From contig NZ_VLNY01000013.1 of NCBI RefSeq assembly GCF_008297975.1, positions 1-64,000 on the forward strand: a stretch of DNA of 64,000 nt, in the 5' to 3' direction. The notes under the pieces were generated by a model. That model was given only the letters and a program-made list of their open reading frames with translations, was not told where the DNA came from and searched no databases. A program made the translations under genes and the position numbers. Origin of the DNA: Antrihabitans cavernicola. GTDB lineage: Bacteria; Actinomycetota; Actinomycetes; Mycobacteriales; Mycobacteriaceae. Below are positions 8,111-18,069 of this stretch, one piece after another (the first letter of the stretch is position 1; the number at the start of each line of letters is the position of its first letter).

Positions 8111-8692
8111 ATGGTCAATCGGTCCGGTCGGGCCCGCGACACGGCCATCGACGATCGCGTGCTGCACGCTGCGGGCCGCCATCTTGCGCAGGGCGGATAC
8201 GACGCCATGTCGGTCGCGTCGATCGCCGCGGAAGCCGGCACCACCCGGCAGGCGCTCTATCGGCGTTGGCCCACCAAGGCCGATCTCGCGGCAGCCGTCG
8301 TCGAGCAGCTGGCCGACGACCGCGTAGGCGCCGGGTCCGCCGATCCGCTCGGCGACCTGATTCGCGAGCTCACCGATTTTCAGCGAGGCGTTTCTCGGCG
8401 CGGACGGCTGTCGTTGGTCGGCACGATGCTGCAGGACACCACGGACGCCGATGTCCGCGCGCGCTATCGCGAATCGGTTGTCGCGCCGCGCCGACGTCGT
8501 ATCCGAGCGATTCTCGAGCGGGCCCGCGCGTTGGGGATGATCGACGACGACGCCGACTTCGACGTCGCCGTCACCATGGCCACCGGCTGTTGGTACGGCC
8601 GCGAGCTGGCGGGGGAGCAGGTGCCCCCGGACTGGCCGCGGCGGTCGGCGACGCTGGTCTGGCGGGCGGTGGGCGGCGTGATCGGCGGGTGA
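8111..8692 (+). CDS. TetR/AcrR-family repressor
   Basis: A 193-residue regulator. The N-terminal HTH is well conserved: [40 protein letters not shown], with the recognition helix in [10 protein letters not shown]. The rest is a helical ligand-binding domain (TetR_C_33-like by general pattern) with no identifiable ligand. A perfect palindrome 20 bp upstream of the start, shared with the divergent ABM/globin unit, is the likely binding site, implying control of both directions. Confidence 0.9.
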   Translation: MVNRSGRARDTAIDDRVLHAAGRHLAQGGYDAMSVASIAAEAGTTRQALYRRWPTKADLAAAVVEQLADDRVGAGSADPLGDLIRELTDFQRGVSRRGRLSLVGTMLQDTTDADVRARYRESVVAPRRRRIRAILERARALGMIDDDADFDVAVTMATGCWYGRELAGEQVPPDWPRRSATLVWRAVGGVIGG

Positions 8693-8744
8693 TCTACTAC
8701 ACCCTGTCGGTGCGGATTTGCGTTCGGCTGAGACACTGGGTGTC

Positions 8745-10088
8745 GTGACTGTCACTGCGGGCGACGCCGCTGCCGCCAATTCCGCTCGGCTGTTCGAGCG
8801 CGCGAGTGCCGTCATCCCCGGCGGTGTGAACTCGCCCGTTCGCGCGTTTCATTCGGTGGGTGGGACGCCGCGATTCATCTCGAAGGCGTCCGGCTACACG
8901 TTGACCGACGCGGACGGCAAGGATTATGTCGACCTGATCTGTTCGTGGGGTCCGATGATCCTGGGCCACGCGCACCCGGCCGTCGTCGATGCCGTCCAGA
9001 AAGCCGCGGTCGACGGACTGTCGTTCGGAGCGCCGACCGAAGGCGAGATTCTGCTGGCCGAGGCGATCGTGGAGCGGGTAGAGCCGGTCGACCAGGTACG
9101 ACTGGTCAACTCCGGCACCGAAGCAACCATGAGTGCCGTGCGGCTGGCACGTGGCTTCACCGGTCGTACCAAGATCGTCAAGTTCGCGGGCTGCTACCAC
9201 GGCCACGTCGACGCACTGCTCGCCGATGCGGGCTCGGGTGTCGCCACGCTCGGCCTGCCGACGTCGCCCGGCGTCACCGGTGCCCAGGCCGCCGACACGA
9301 TCGTGGTGCCCTACAACGACCTGACGGCCGTCGAAGCGGTGTTCGCCGCCAACCCCGGCCAGATCGCGTGCATCATCACCGAGGCTGCGGCGGGCAACAT
9401 GGGCGCGATCGCGCCCGGTCCCGGCTTCAACGAGGGCTTGCAGCGCATCGCGCACGCCGACGGCGCGTTGCTGATCATGGATGAAGTGATGACCGGGTTC
9501 CGCGTCAGCGCGGCGGGCTGGTTCGGCCGTGACGGCGTCGCAGGCGACCTCTACACGTTCGGCAAGGTGATGAGCGGTGGTCTGCCTGCCGCCGCGTTCG
9601 GCGGTCGCGCCGAGATCATGGCCTGCCTCGCGCCCGCAGGTCCCGTCTATCAGGCGGGCACTCTGTCCGGAAACCCCGTTGCCGTCGCGGCCGGATTGGC
9701 GACGCTGCGCAATGCCGACAGCGCCGTCTACGACTCGCTCGAAGCCAACGCCACCCGCTTGGGAGGGCTGATCGGTGATGCGCTGACCGCCGCCGGCGTC
9801 ACGCATCAGGTGCAGTTCGCAGGCACCATGGTGAGCGTGTTCTTCAGCGACAGCCCGGTCACCGACTACGCGGGCGCCAAGGCCAGCGAGACCTGGCGGT
9901 TCCCGGCGTTCTTCCATTCGCTGCTGGACCAGGGCGTTTACCCGCCGCCCAGCGCCTACGAAGCGTGGTTCGTCTCCGCCGCACTCGACGACGGCGCCTT
10001 CGGCATCATCGCCGACGCACTTCCCGCCGCCGCTCAGGCAGCGGCTGCCGCCACCGCACCTACCGACAGCACAGGAACGCCAACGTGA
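8745..10088 (+). CDS. hemL: Glutamate-1-semialdehyde 2,1-aminomutase
   Basis: PLP enzyme that converts glutamate-1-semialdehyde to 5-aminolevulinate, the entry to tetrapyrrole synthesis in the C5 pathway. About 447 residues. The substrate-binding start region [22 protein letters not shown], the aspartate block [13 protein letters not shown], and the PLP lysine in [19 protein letters not shown] are all present, as is [14 protein letters not shown] 8745 was preferred over the in-frame start at 8718 because it gives the usual N-terminal length. The gene overlaps the next by GTGA. Haem supply makes sense next to the cytochrome c maturation genes. Confidence 0.96.
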   Translation: MTVTAGDAAAANSARLFERASAVIPGGVNSPVRAFHSVGGTPRFISKASGYTLTDADGKDYVDLICSWGPMILGHAHPAVVDAVQKAAVDGLSFGAPTEGEILLAEAIVERVEPVDQVRLVNSGTEATMSAVRLARGFTGRTKIVKFAGCYHGHVDALLADAGSGVATLGLPTSPGVTGAQAADTIVVPYNDLTAVEAVFAANPGQIACIITEAAAGNMGAIAPGPGFNEGLQRIAHADGALLIMDEVMTGFRVSAAGWFGRDGVAGDLYTFGKVMSGGLPAAAFGGRAEIMACLAPAGPVYQAGTLSGNPVAVAAGLATLRNADSAVYDSLEANATRLGGLIGDALTAAGVTHQVQFAGTMVSVFFSDSPVTDYAGAKASETWRFPAFFHSLLDQGVYPPPSAYEAWFVSAALDDGAFGIIADALPAAAQAAAAATAPTDSTGTPT

Positions 10089-10738
10089 CACAGCCCTCCA
10101 CCGATACGGCCCCCCGGACCATCGTGCACGTGCTGCGCCACGGCGAGGTACACAATCCCAAAGGCATCCTCTACGGCAGACTGCCGGGATTCCGGCTGTC
10201 GGTGACCGGTCAGTCGCAGGCCGCTGCCGTGGCAGCCGCGCTCGCCGGACACGACATCATTCACGTGATCGCGTCGCCGCTGCAACGCGCACAGGAGACT
10301 GCTGCGCCCATCGCGGAAAGCCACGGATTGACCATCCAGACCGACGAGAATCTGATCGAGGCGGGCAACAGCTTCGAGGGTCTGCGCGTTGCCGTCGGCG
10401 ACGGTGCGCTGCGCAGGCCGCGGCACTGGTGGAAGCTGCGCGACCCGTTCACGCCGTCCTGGGGCGAGCCGTACCTGCAGATCGCGCACCGGATGCTGGC
10501 TGCGGTGAACAAGGCGCGTGTCGAGGCGGTCGGGCACGAGGCCGTCTGTGTCTCGCATCAGCTGCCGGTATGGACGCTGCGCCGGTTCCTGCAAGGCGAT
10601 CGACTGTGGCACGACCCGCGTAACCGTCAGTGCGGCCTGGCCTCGCTGACCTCGTTGATCTACGAAGGCGACACGCTCGTCGACATCGTCTATTCGGAGC
10701 CTGCGGGCAAGTCGGATCCGAGGGTGACGGGAGCGTGA
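10085..10738 (+). CDS. Histidine phosphatase family protein
   Basis: A 217-residue phosphoglycerate mutase-like phosphatase. The catalytic [10 protein letters not shown] motif (phospho-histidine at about residue 18) and the second histidine in [13 protein letters not shown] are present, along with [10 protein letters not shown]. Its place between hemL and the tlpA-like gene is the same as that of Rv0525 in Mycobacterium tuberculosis. Substrate unknown. Starts by GTGA overlap with hemL and ends by the same overlap with the next gene, so the whole block is one operon. Confidence 0.92.
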   Translation: MTQPSTDTAPRTIVHVLRHGEVHNPKGILYGRLPGFRLSVTGQSQAAAVAAALAGHDIIHVIASPLQRAQETAAPIAESHGLTIQTDENLIEAGNSFEGLRVAVGDGALRRPRHWWKLRDPFTPSWGEPYLQIAHRMLAAVNKARVEAVGHEAVCVSHQLPVWTLRRFLQGDRLWHDPRNRQCGLASLTSLIYEGDTLVDIVYSEPAGKSDPRVTGA

Positions 10739-11382
10739 GAGTGCGCTTCGCGCAGGTGAGCGTTTTGGGGGTCCACAGGCCAACAAAACGCTCACCTGCG
10801 GCGGCAGCGGCAGCAGTACTTGCGGTGCTGCTGTGCTTGACCGCCTGCGGCACCGGCAAGGACGCCGTCGCCGACAACGGCACCTTCGACTTCGTTTCCC
10901 CCGGCGGCAAAACCGACATCTTCTACGACCCGCCCGCCAGCCGCGGCAAGCTCGGCGAACTCTCCGGCCCCGACCTGATGACCGCGGGCAAGACCACCTC
11001 GCTCGACGATTTCGACGGCAAAGCCGTGGTGATCAACCTCTGGGGCCAGTGGTGCGGTCCGTGTCGCGGCGAAGCCGACGACCTCGAGCAGGTCTACGAG
11101 TCCACCAAAGACAAGGGCGTCGCGTTTCTGGGCATCAATGTCCGAGACCCGCAGCAGGACAAGGCCCAGGACTTCGTCACCGACAACAAGGTCGGCTATC
11201 CCTCCATCTACGACCCCGCAATGCGCACTCTGATCGCACTCGGCGGCAACTACCCGACCAGCGTCATCCCCAGCACGTTGGTCCTCGACAAGCAGCACCG
11301 CGTCGCCGCCGTCTTCCTCCGGGAACTGCTGGCCGACGATCTCCGTCCGGTCGTCGAACGGATCGCGGGGGAGCCGCAATGA
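10735..11382 (+). CDS. TlpA/ResA-like thioredoxin lipoprotein
   Basis: Membrane-anchored extracytoplasmic thioredoxin, about 215 residues, that should keep the haem-binding cysteines of apocytochrome c reduced, taking electrons from CcdA encoded next. A lipoprotein signal ends in the lipobox LTAC (Cys about residue 38), and the active site is WCGPC within [15 protein letters not shown]. The family TPSTLVLD-like cis-proline region is [10 protein letters not shown]. The GTG start overlaps the previous stop. Unusually, the n-region of the signal peptide is encoded by a 17-bp perfect inverted repeat (see the repeat at 10751-10800). Confidence 0.92.
   Translation: MRVRFAQVSVLGVHRPTKRSPAAAAAAVLAVLLCLTACGTGKDAVADNGTFDFVSPGGKTDIFYDPPASRGKLGELSGPDLMTAGKTTSLDDFDGKAVVINLWGQWCGPCRGEADDLEQVYESTKDKGVAFLGINVRDPQQDKAQDFVTDNKVGYPSIYDPAMRTLIALGGNYPTSVIPSTLVLDKQHRVAAVFLRELLADDLRPVVERIAGEPQ
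10751..10800. repeat. Inverted repeat inside the tlpA signal-peptide region
   Basis: CGCAGGTGAGCGTTTTG (10751-10767) is repeated in inverse complement as CAAAACGCTCACCTGCG (10784-10800), a perfect 17-bp stem around a 16-nt loop. It lies just after the GTG start of the tlpA-like gene and so either encodes part of the signal peptide n-region or shows that translation begins later. It may be a dispersed palindromic (REP-like) element or an attenuator hairpin inside the operon. Confidence 0.8.
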
Positions 11383-12185
11383 TTCTCGCCGGCATCGGCG
11401 ACAGTTTTCAGACCACTGCCGCAACGGGACCGCTGCTGCTCGCACTCGGTGCGTGCGCGCTGGCCGGGCTGGTGTCGTTCGCTTCACCGTGCGTGGTTCC
11501 GCTGGTTCCCGGCTATCTGTCGTATCTGGCGGGCGTCGTCGGTGCCGAAGCACCACCGGTGACCGCGTCCGAAGCAGTGACTACGAAAGTCCGGACCGGA
11601 CGCGGCCGCGTCGCAGGCGCGGCCGGATTGTTCGTGCTCGGCTTCACCGTGGTGTTCGTGCTGGCGACCGCATCCGTGTTCGGCGTCGTGCAGAGCCTGT
11701 CGATCAATCGTGAACTGCTGCAACGCATCGGCGGTGTGGTGACGATCGTGATGGGCCTCGTTTTCGTCGGGTTGGTGCCTGCTTTACAACGTGACGTTCG
11801 TTTCGAACCGCGCCGCGTGTCCAGCCTCGTGGGCGCCCCACTGCTGGGTGCGGTGTTCGCGCTCGGGTGGACGCCGTGTCTGGGCCCGACGCTGGCGGGC
11901 GTCATGTCCGTCGCAGCCGGAACCGAAGGTACGACGGCGGCGCGCGGCGTTGCACTGATCGTCGCCTATTGCCTCGGTTTGGGTCTGCCGTTCGTGATCC
12001 TCGCGTTCGGCTCGGCCAATGCGTTGCGCGGTGTGGGCTGGTTACGCCGCAACGCGCGCATCATTCAGGTTTTCGGCGGCGTGCTCCTGGTCGCAGTCGG
12101 TATCGCACTGGTCACCGGAGCGTGGGACCAGTTCGTCGGCTGGGTGCGCGACGCATTTGTCTCGGAGGTGACTCTGCCGATATGA
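11379..12185 (+). CDS. ccdA: Cytochrome c biogenesis protein CcdA
   Basis: Polytopic membrane thiol-disulfide transporter of 268 residues, moving reducing equivalents from cytoplasmic thioredoxin to the external TlpA-like protein. The two redox cysteines sit in the expected places: [22 protein letters not shown] in the first segment and [11 protein letters not shown] in the second half. About seven hydrophobic segments. ATGA overlaps couple it to both neighbours. Confidence 0.95.
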   Translation: MILAGIGDSFQTTAATGPLLLALGACALAGLVSFASPCVVPLVPGYLSYLAGVVGAEAPPVTASEAVTTKVRTGRGRVAGAAGLFVLGFTVVFVLATASVFGVVQSLSINRELLQRIGGVVTIVMGLVFVGLVPALQRDVRFEPRRVSSLVGAPLLGAVFALGWTPCLGPTLAGVMSVAAGTEGTTAARGVALIVAYCLGLGLPFVILAFGSANALRGVGWLRRNARIIQVFGGVLLVAVGIALVTGAWDQFVGWVRDAFVSEVTLPI

Positions 12186-13828
12186 CGGCCACCGAAACCT
12201 GGCAGACGCCGGTGCCACCGCCACGTCAGTCCGCGATCGGACGGGCGTTCGCGGTCGTCCGCAACACCTGGCGCGCCCTCACCAGCATGCGCACGGCGCT
12301 GGTGCTGCTGTTCCTGCTCGCGCTCGCCGCGATCCCCGGTGCACTGCTGCCGCAGCGAAGTCTCAACGCGCAGAAGGTAGATCAGTACATCGCCAGCCGC
12401 GGCTCGCTCGGCCGGTTGATGGACAAGGTCGAACTGTTCGACGTCTTCAGCAGCTTCTGGTTCACGGCTGTCTATGTGCTGCTGTTCATTTCGCTGGTCG
12501 GCTGCATCATTCCGCGCTGCCTCGACCACGCTCGGGCACTGCGCACGCAGCCGGTGCCTGCGCCGCGCAATCTCGGTCGGTTACCGCACCACGTGACCCG
12601 GACAATCGACGGCGAGCCCGAAGCCATTGCCGCGCAGGTGCGTTCGGAGCTGCGCGGGTGGCGGGTGATCACCCGCGACGGCAACGGTCAGATCACCGTC
12701 TCCGCCGAAAAGGGCTATACCCGCGAACTGGGCAACCTGGTGTTCCACCTGTCGTTGGTGTGCCTGCTCGTCGCGATCGCCGTCGGCAAGCTGTTCGGCT
12801 ACGAGGGCAGCGTCATCGTGATCGCCAACGACGGCCCCGGATTCTGCACCACGTCGCCCGCGGTCTTCGACTCGTTCCGTGCGGGCAACGTCCGCGACGG
12901 CACCGGGATGGCGCCGATCTGCTTGCGGGTCAAGGACTTCAACGCCGACTATCTCGATACCGGTGAGGCGACGATGTTCAAGTCGAACATCGAATACCAG
13001 GCAGGCGACGACCTGAAATCCAACACCTGGCGCCAGGACCAACTGCAGGTCAACCATCCGCTGCGGGTGTCCGGTGACCGCGTCTACCTGCAGGGTCACG
13101 GCTATGCGCCGACGTTCACCGTCACGTTCCCCAACGGCGAGAAGCGCACCGAGACACTGCAGTGGCGACCCGACGACGCGACCACCTTCCTCAGCAGTGG
13201 TGCCATGCGCATCGACCCACCGGGCGGCATGTACCCGAACGCCGACGACCGTCGCAAGAACCAGATCGCGATCGAAGGGCTGTTCGCGCCGACTGCGTTG
13301 CTGCACGGCACGTTGCTGTCCTCGAGCGCGCCGGGCCTCAACGATCCGGCCGTCGCCATCGACATCTACCGCGGCGACACAGGGCTCGACACCGGTCTGC
13401 CGCAGTCGTTGTTCTCGCTGAACACCGAGCTGATCAACCAGGGTCGACTGGTCAAGCAGACCCGGGTGAATCTGAAGCCGGGCGAGAGCTCCACGCTCAA
13501 CGACGGCACCAAGGTCACGTTCGACGGCGCCGAGCAGTTCGTCAGCCTGCAGGTGTCGCACGATCCGACGCAGGGCTGGGTACTGGCGTCGGCGATCACG
13601 ATGATGGCGGGGCTGCTGGTGTCGCTGGTGATCAGGCGGCGCAGAATTTGGGCGAGGGTTTATCCGTCCGACGTTGACCCGGACGGCAAACGACGTACGG
13701 TAGTAGAGCTGGGTGGCCTTGCCCGCACCGATCATGCCGGTTGGGGCGACGAGTTCGATCGGCTGAGTCAGCGATTGCTGCCCACAGGTGAGAACCAAAA
13801 CGCAGGAGATGCCCGTGCCGATAGATGA
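12182..13828 (+). CDS. resB: Cytochrome c biogenesis protein ResB
   Basis: System II (Ccs) haem delivery component, 548 residues; with CcsB/CcsA it carries haem across the membrane and ligates it to apocytochrome c. Hydrophobic segments occur near residues 35-55, 95-115, 190-210 and close to the C-terminus, with a large extracytoplasmic domain in between, the ResB topology. Recognised blocks include [19 protein letters not shown] and [17 protein letters not shown]. It overlaps the ccdA stop by ATGA and runs a few codons past the ccsB start. Confidence 0.94.
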   Translation: MTATETWQTPVPPPRQSAIGRAFAVVRNTWRALTSMRTALVLLFLLALAAIPGALLPQRSLNAQKVDQYIASRGSLGRLMDKVELFDVFSSFWFTAVYVLLFISLVGCIIPRCLDHARALRTQPVPAPRNLGRLPHHVTRTIDGEPEAIAAQVRSELRGWRVITRDGNGQITVSAEKGYTRELGNLVFHLSLVCLLVAIAVGKLFGYEGSVIVIANDGPGFCTTSPAVFDSFRAGNVRDGTGMAPICLRVKDFNADYLDTGEATMFKSNIEYQAGDDLKSNTWRQDQLQVNHPLRVSGDRVYLQGHGYAPTFTVTFPNGEKRTETLQWRPDDATTFLSSGAMRIDPPGGMYPNADDRRKNQIAIEGLFAPTALLHGTLLSSSAPGLNDPAVAIDIYRGDTGLDTGLPQSLFSLNTELINQGRLVKQTRVNLKPGESSTLNDGTKVTFDGAEQFVSLQVSHDPTQGWVLASAITMMAGLLVSLVIRRRRIWARVYPSDVDPDGKRRTVVELGGLARTDHAGWGDEFDRLSQRLLPTGENQNAGDARADR

Positions 13829-14780
13829 GGACCTCGCTGGTTACAGCGACCTCGCATTCCAATCCGCATTCGCCATCTACGTGCTGGCCTTCGCGCTGCT
13901 GATCGGGCAGTACGCGTCGTTCCGGGCGAGCAAGGTGCATGCCGAGGAACTGGTGGCCGCCGGTTCTGTACCGAAATCCAATGTCCCCGGCCGGATCGCC
14001 GACACTCCCAAGAAGCCGTGGTCCGAACGACTCGGCAACATGGGTGCGTCCGTGCTGGTGGTGGGCATCGCGCTGCATATCGCCGCGATCGTGCTGCGTG
14101 GATTCGCGACCGATCGCTTCCCGCTCGGCAACATGTACGAGTTCGTGACGATGGCCTGCGCCGCTGCGATGGTCGTCGGCTCAGCTGTTCTGCGTGGCCA
14201 GAAGTACCGCTCGATGTGGGTCTTCCTGCTGGTGCCGGTGCTGATCCTGATGTTCCTCGCGGCGACTGTGCTCTACGCCGACGCCGCTCCGGTCGTACCC
14301 GCGCTGCGGTCCTACTGGCTGCCGATCCACGTCACCATCGTCAGCACCGGCAGCGGCGTGTTCATGGTCGCCGGGGTGGCCAGCCTGCTGTTCCTGCTGC
14401 GGATGCGCTACCCGGAGGGTGCTGAGGGCACGGGCTTCTTCGGCGCCATCGCGCAGCGGCTCCCGGATGCGCGAACGCTCGACCGGCTGGCATACAAGAC
14501 CACGATCATCGGCTTCCCACTCTTCGGTGCCGGCGTCATCCTGGGTGCGATCTGGGCCGAAGCGGCCTGGGGTCGCTTCTGGGGTTGGGATCCGAAGGAG
14601 ACGATGTCGTTCATCGCCTGGGTGGTCTACGCCGCATATCTGCACGCACGCGCGACCTCGGGTTGGCGTGACACGAAGGCAGCGTGGATCAATGTCGCTG
14701 GTTTTGTTGCGATGCTCTTCAACCTGTTCATCATCAACATGGTTGTCAGTGGTTTGCATTCGTATGCGGGACTGAACTAG
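13815..14780 (+). CDS. ccsB: Cytochrome c biogenesis protein CcsB/CcsA (haem handling)
   Basis: Polytopic haem-handling protein of about 321 residues with the tryptophan-rich WWD-type motif WAEAAWGRFWGWDPKE near residue 255 and a conserved histidine in the following HSYAGLN end. Last gene of the cytochrome c maturation operon. GTG 13815 was chosen because AGGAG (13804-13808) is at ideal spacing, whereas ATG 13809 directly abuts it; the difference is two residues. Corresponds in position and sequence type to Rv0529. Beyond it the conserved gene order breaks off. Confidence 0.94.
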   Translation: MPIDEDLAGYSDLAFQSAFAIYVLAFALLIGQYASFRASKVHAEELVAAGSVPKSNVPGRIADTPKKPWSERLGNMGASVLVVGIALHIAAIVLRGFATDRFPLGNMYEFVTMACAAAMVVGSAVLRGQKYRSMWVFLLVPVLILMFLAATVLYADAAPVVPALRSYWLPIHVTIVSTGSGVFMVAGVASLLFLLRMRYPEGAEGTGFFGAIAQRLPDARTLDRLAYKTTIIGFPLFGAGVILGAIWAEAAWGRFWGWDPKETMSFIAWVVYAAYLHARATSGWRDTKAAWINVAGFVAMLFNLFIINMVVSGLHSYAGLN

Positions 14781-14912
14781 TCCCTGCCGGAGCCGAAAGC
14801 CACGCTGCGGACCGATTCGCCCCACGCGGCCGCAATTGCGCCCGCAGCACCAGAATCCGCCAGCATCGTCGTTCGCATAGGCAACAGTCCTTCCGCGCGG
14901 TACCGTTCACCG

Positions 14913-15368
14913 ATGACCAAACTTCGCAAATCGGTCGTGGTGGGCGGACTTGTCGTTGCCGGACTGTTCGGTGCCGCCTCACCCGCGGTTGCCGATCAGA
15001 CGCAAGACAGATGGGTCAACCTTCACGACACTGTGACCGTCGCGGACGGCATTGCCTGCGGCGGGCGAATCGGCGGCGTCACCGTATCGACCGACAGCCT
15101 TCCTGGCTTGCTTTACATCCGACTGAATGCGACGTTCGTCGGCATCTCGTCGCAGCCGGGGGTGGTGTGTTCGGTGGCGGCAACGATCACCTGGCGAAAC
15201 CTAGACAACGGGACGACGGGGTCGTGGTCGGCGGTGGCGGCGGGCAGCCCCATCGATTTCCCGGCCGAGCCGAGCACCCACCTCGCGACCGGATCCGGGC
15301 GGGTCGAACTGACCCTCACGACCGCCCTACCGCATGTCCCCAGCGTCACGACAGCCACCGTCTTCTGA
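14913..15368 (+). CDS. Secreted protein of unknown function
   Basis: A 151-residue product with a clear signal peptide (MTKLRKSVVVGG..., cleavage expected after AVA at about residue 27). The mature part is mostly beta-strand in appearance, rich in Thr, Val, Gly and Ser, with two cysteines (IACGGR and VVCSVA) that could form one disulfide. Similar small secreted beta proteins occur in nocardiae, but I cannot name a family. It stands alone between ccsB and the sensor kinase. Confidence 0.7.
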   Translation: MTKLRKSVVVGGLVVAGLFGAASPAVADQTQDRWVNLHDTVTVADGIACGGRIGGVTVSTDSLPGLLYIRLNATFVGISSQPGVVCSVAATITWRNLDNGTTGSWSAVAAGSPIDFPAEPSTHLATGSGRVELTLTTALPHVPSVTTATVF

Positions 15369-15559
15369 CCGGGCGTACCTCGTAATTCGCATCGGTTCGG
15401 CACTGATTCGGCCCACGATAATTGCAGGTCAGACGACCAAGATCCGTAAATTTCTTGTCGGTATCCCCGGCTAATCTTATTTTCAAGGAGACAGCGGCGA
15501 TACCCGTGGGTAATATCTCGAGGGCATCGGCGGGGGCACTGCGATTGGGGGCTTTATCT

Positions 15560-16684
15560 GTGAGCGGCATGGGTTCGACAGGCAGTTCGGAGCCGAACCA
15601 CAACGCCGAGGGCGCTCCTGCCACCGACTTCTCAGCTTTGTTCACCGCCCGCATCCCTGACATCGTCGCGCGGTACTACGAGCAACTCGACGAAATCAGC
15701 AGTCCGCTGATCTCCGGTGTGGCGTGGGAGCAGTGCGAGTTGCAAGCGCGACGCATCCTCGATGATTGTGCCCGCAGCCTCGCCGCCGGGCGAGCGATGG
15801 TCACGCACGTCACAGATGTTTTCGATCTGGGCACAGAGCGGGTTCGCCAAGGCGCCCACATCACCCACTCGATGCGGGCGGGCAGCATTCTGTCCGACCT
15901 GACGATGACCGCCTTGTCCGAGTGCGCGATACAGGTCGACGCGCGTCAGAGCGAGCTGCTGGCGGCCGTGCGCGCCTTGCATCAAGGCATCGGGTTGCGG
16001 TTGGAATCGGGCTCGATCGGCTACGACGCGTTTCTGTTGCAACGCGTGCAGGAGGCGCACGAGCAGGGACAGCACCGGCTTGCGCGCGAGATCCACGATC
16101 ACATCGGCAACTCCGTGAGCTTGGCGCTGCGCCGGATCGAGCTGTTCGAGCTGGAACGCGAGAAGGCGGGCGACGATTCGGTGCCCCGACATGTTCAGCT
16201 CGCCAAAGATGCAATCCTCGAGACCCTCAGCCGCAGCCGCGAATTGGTCACCGAGCTGCGCCGATCCGGAGTGGGCGGATCGCTCGAAACCGCGCTGCGC
16301 GGCTTCGCGGCATCGCTGGGTGAATCCGGTGCTCCACTGCAGATATCGGTCCGCGGGAACGACGAGTGGGTGCCCAGCGCCGTGGTCGAAGAGCTGTTCA
16401 TCATGGTGCGCGAGTGTCTGCGCAACGCTCACACACACGCCGGTGCCGCCAACATCGTGGTGCACATCGACATCACGCCGCGCGAGATTCAAGCTGAAGT
16501 CATCGACGACGGAAAGGGTTTCGACGTCGAGGCGTTGCGCGCCGGCGGACACGGAAACGGCCTGCTGATCATGCAGGAGCGCTCCGATCTGGTCGGCGGT
16601 CGCGTGCACATCGACTCCGCTCCTGACCGCGGCACACGGGTCACCTTTTCGATTCCGATCACTCAGGAGAGCCCCACCGCATGA
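15560..16684 (+). CDS. NarL-type sensor histidine kinase
   Basis: Cytoplasmic histidine kinase of about 374 residues with no membrane segment. The N-terminal 180 residues are helical (RsbR/CdaR-like in appearance), followed by the HisKA_3 H-box in HRLAREIHDHIGNSVSLAL (phospho-histidine about residue 188) and an HATPase domain with ECLRNAHTHAGA (N box), VIDDGKGFDV (G1) and GNGLLIMQER (G2). Start uncertain: GTG 15560 has a G-rich stretch 9 bp upstream; GTG 15506 and ATG 15569 are alternatives. It is coupled by ATGA to the response regulator gene. First gene of the block that is foreign to the conserved operon, so a likely cluster-specific regulator. Confidence 0.88.
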   Translation: MSGMGSTGSSEPNHNAEGAPATDFSALFTARIPDIVARYYEQLDEISSPLISGVAWEQCELQARRILDDCARSLAAGRAMVTHVTDVFDLGTERVRQGAHITHSMRAGSILSDLTMTALSECAIQVDARQSELLAAVRALHQGIGLRLESGSIGYDAFLLQRVQEAHEQGQHRLAREIHDHIGNSVSLALRRIELFELEREKAGDDSVPRHVQLAKDAILETLSRSRELVTELRRSGVGGSLETALRGFAASLGESGAPLQISVRGNDEWVPSAVVEELFIMVRECLRNAHTHAGAANIVVHIDITPREIQAEVIDDGKGFDVEALRAGGHGNGLLIMQERSDLVGGRVHIDSAPDRGTRVTFSIPITQESPTA

Positions 16685-17361
16685 CTCAGAACCCGATTCG
16701 CATCCTGGTCGCCGACGATCACACGATGCTCCGTGAGGCATTGTGTGATCTGCTGCGCGGCGAGCCGGACTTCGAGATCGTCGCAGAGGCGGGTACCGGG
16801 ACGACTGCTATTCGATTGGCAGGCGAGCATCGCCCAGACGTGTTGTTGCTGGATCTCGAGATGCCGGAGAGCAATCCGCCGGAGACGGTACGCAGGCTCC
16901 TCGCGCAGGATCCGACGTTGCGGATCATCATCCTGAGCATGCACGACGGACAGGAGCTCGTGCAGCAACTGGTCTCGCTCGGGGTGCGCGGCTACTTGAA
17001 CAAGGGTGCTGGACGACACACACTGGTATCCGCGATTCGGCAATCGATGGACGCAGGACCGCAGGCGATAACACTGTCGGTGTCGCTCTCGAGCTTGCAG
17101 CAACGCGCTGACGAACCGGCGGATCCGAGCACGTTGTCGACCCGTGAACGCGAGGTGCTTGCACTGGTCGCGGAGGCGCTGAGCAATCGTCAGGTTGCCG
17201 GTCGACTCGGCGTCACCGAGGCGACGATCAAACGCCATCTTCGCAACATCTTCACCAAGCTGGAGGCGGTGTCACGCATCGACGCCGTCAACCGAGCGGT
17301 CGAGCGCGGATACATTCCCCGGCAAGGGGGATCATCGGAGGGTGTCCCTAGCTGGCGTTGA
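16681..17361 (+). CDS. NarL/LuxR-family response regulator
   Basis: A 226-residue response regulator. The receiver domain has the acidic pair in VADDHTMLREAL, the phospho-acceptor aspartate in VLLLDLEMPE (about residue 58) and the lysine in GYLNKGAG. The C-terminal LuxR HTH reads LSTREREVLALVAEALSNRQVAGRLGVTEATIKRHL. It pairs with the kinase directly upstream (ATGA overlap). Its last 30 bp overlap the 3' end of the convergent SDR-like gene. Confidence 0.93.
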   Translation: MTQNPIRILVADDHTMLREALCDLLRGEPDFEIVAEAGTGTTAIRLAGEHRPDVLLLDLEMPESNPPETVRRLLAQDPTLRIIILSMHDGQELVQQLVSLGVRGYLNKGAGRHTLVSAIRQSMDAGPQAITLSVSLSSLQQRADEPADPSTLSTREREVLALVAEALSNRQVAGRLGVTEATIKRHLRNIFTKLEAVSRIDAVNRAVERGYIPRQGGSSEGVPSWR

Positions 17362-18069
17362 CGTTCGCATCGGATGAGGAGATTCGATCATTTGCCCGGA
17401 AACACCGTCGACGGCGTCCGACACCAAGAACTCCACCTTCGACGCTGTGCGCTCTTCGGCGACGACGCAACAGTCGCGCGCGGATTCGCCTGTCCGCGTT
17501 GGACAATCGACCTCGGTGACGATCGTATTCACCACCACACCCTGCGGCCCGAGTTCCTTGGCGAGGGTTTCGGTCATGGCGCGCAGCGTCTCTCGAATGA
17601 CCAGATCGTCCGGCCGATGCCGCCCCGTTCCACCGGTCTGCAACACGTTGACGATCCTGCCGTCGCCGGATGCCGCCAGGTGTCGTTCGGCCGCGCGACT
17701 GACCAGCAGCGGTGCGCGCAACCGAGCGTGGACAACCGACTCCCACTCTGGCAGCTCGGAAACGATGCCTGCGCGACCCGGAAACGGCGCGTTCACCACC
17801 ACCGACGGCGGCCCCATCGCCTCGGCGACCCGCAGGACCATCGCTTCGGCCTCGTGCAGGTACCGCAGATCGGCGCCGAATGCTCGAATGCGCACCCGAT
17901 CGGCGCTCGCATCGCCCAAGGACGTGTCACACCACGACGCGCGGAGATCGACCGCAGCGATGTCGAACCCGCGCCCGATCAACTTGCGCACGATCGCTGC
18001 GCCGAGTGGGCTCCCGACCCCGGTGACGATGGCGACGGGACGCTTGACTGTATTCATCGCGTCGGCCAT
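17332..18069 (-). CDS. SDR-fold protein lacking the catalytic tetrad
   Basis: A 245-residue Rossmann protein of the short-chain dehydrogenase family. The cofactor loop is TGVGSPLGAAI instead of the usual TGxxxGIG, so nucleotide binding is plausible. At the active site, however, where a Ser and a YxxxK are expected after IVNV, the sequence is LQTGGTGRHRPDDLVIRETL, with no Tyr or Lys. An oxidoreductase with the usual mechanism is therefore unlikely; a regulatory or NmrA-like sensor role is conceivable. ATG 18067-18069 or ATG 18057 could be the start. It faces the UbiA gene across a 380-bp gap. Confidence 0.75.
   Translation of the reverse strand: MADAMNTVKRPVAIVTGVGSPLGAAIVRKLIGRGFDIAAVDLRASWCDTSLGDASADRVRIRAFGADLRYLHEAEAMVLRVAEAMGPPSVVVNAPFPGRAGIVSELPEWESVVHARLRAPLLVSRAAERHLAASGDGRIVNVLQTGGTGRHRPDDLVIRETLRAMTETLAKELGPQGVVVNTIVTEVDCPTRTGESARDCCVVAEERTASKVEFLVSDAVDGVSGQMIESPHPMRTSTPARDTLR

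Noticed and set aside
12581-13798. Long open frames opposite resB, and similar long frames opposite other genes (for example 3664-4914, 26823-28175 and 39347-41341)
   Set aside because: They are frames mirrored from genuine genes in GC-rich DNA; none shows recognisable motifs or a proper start region.
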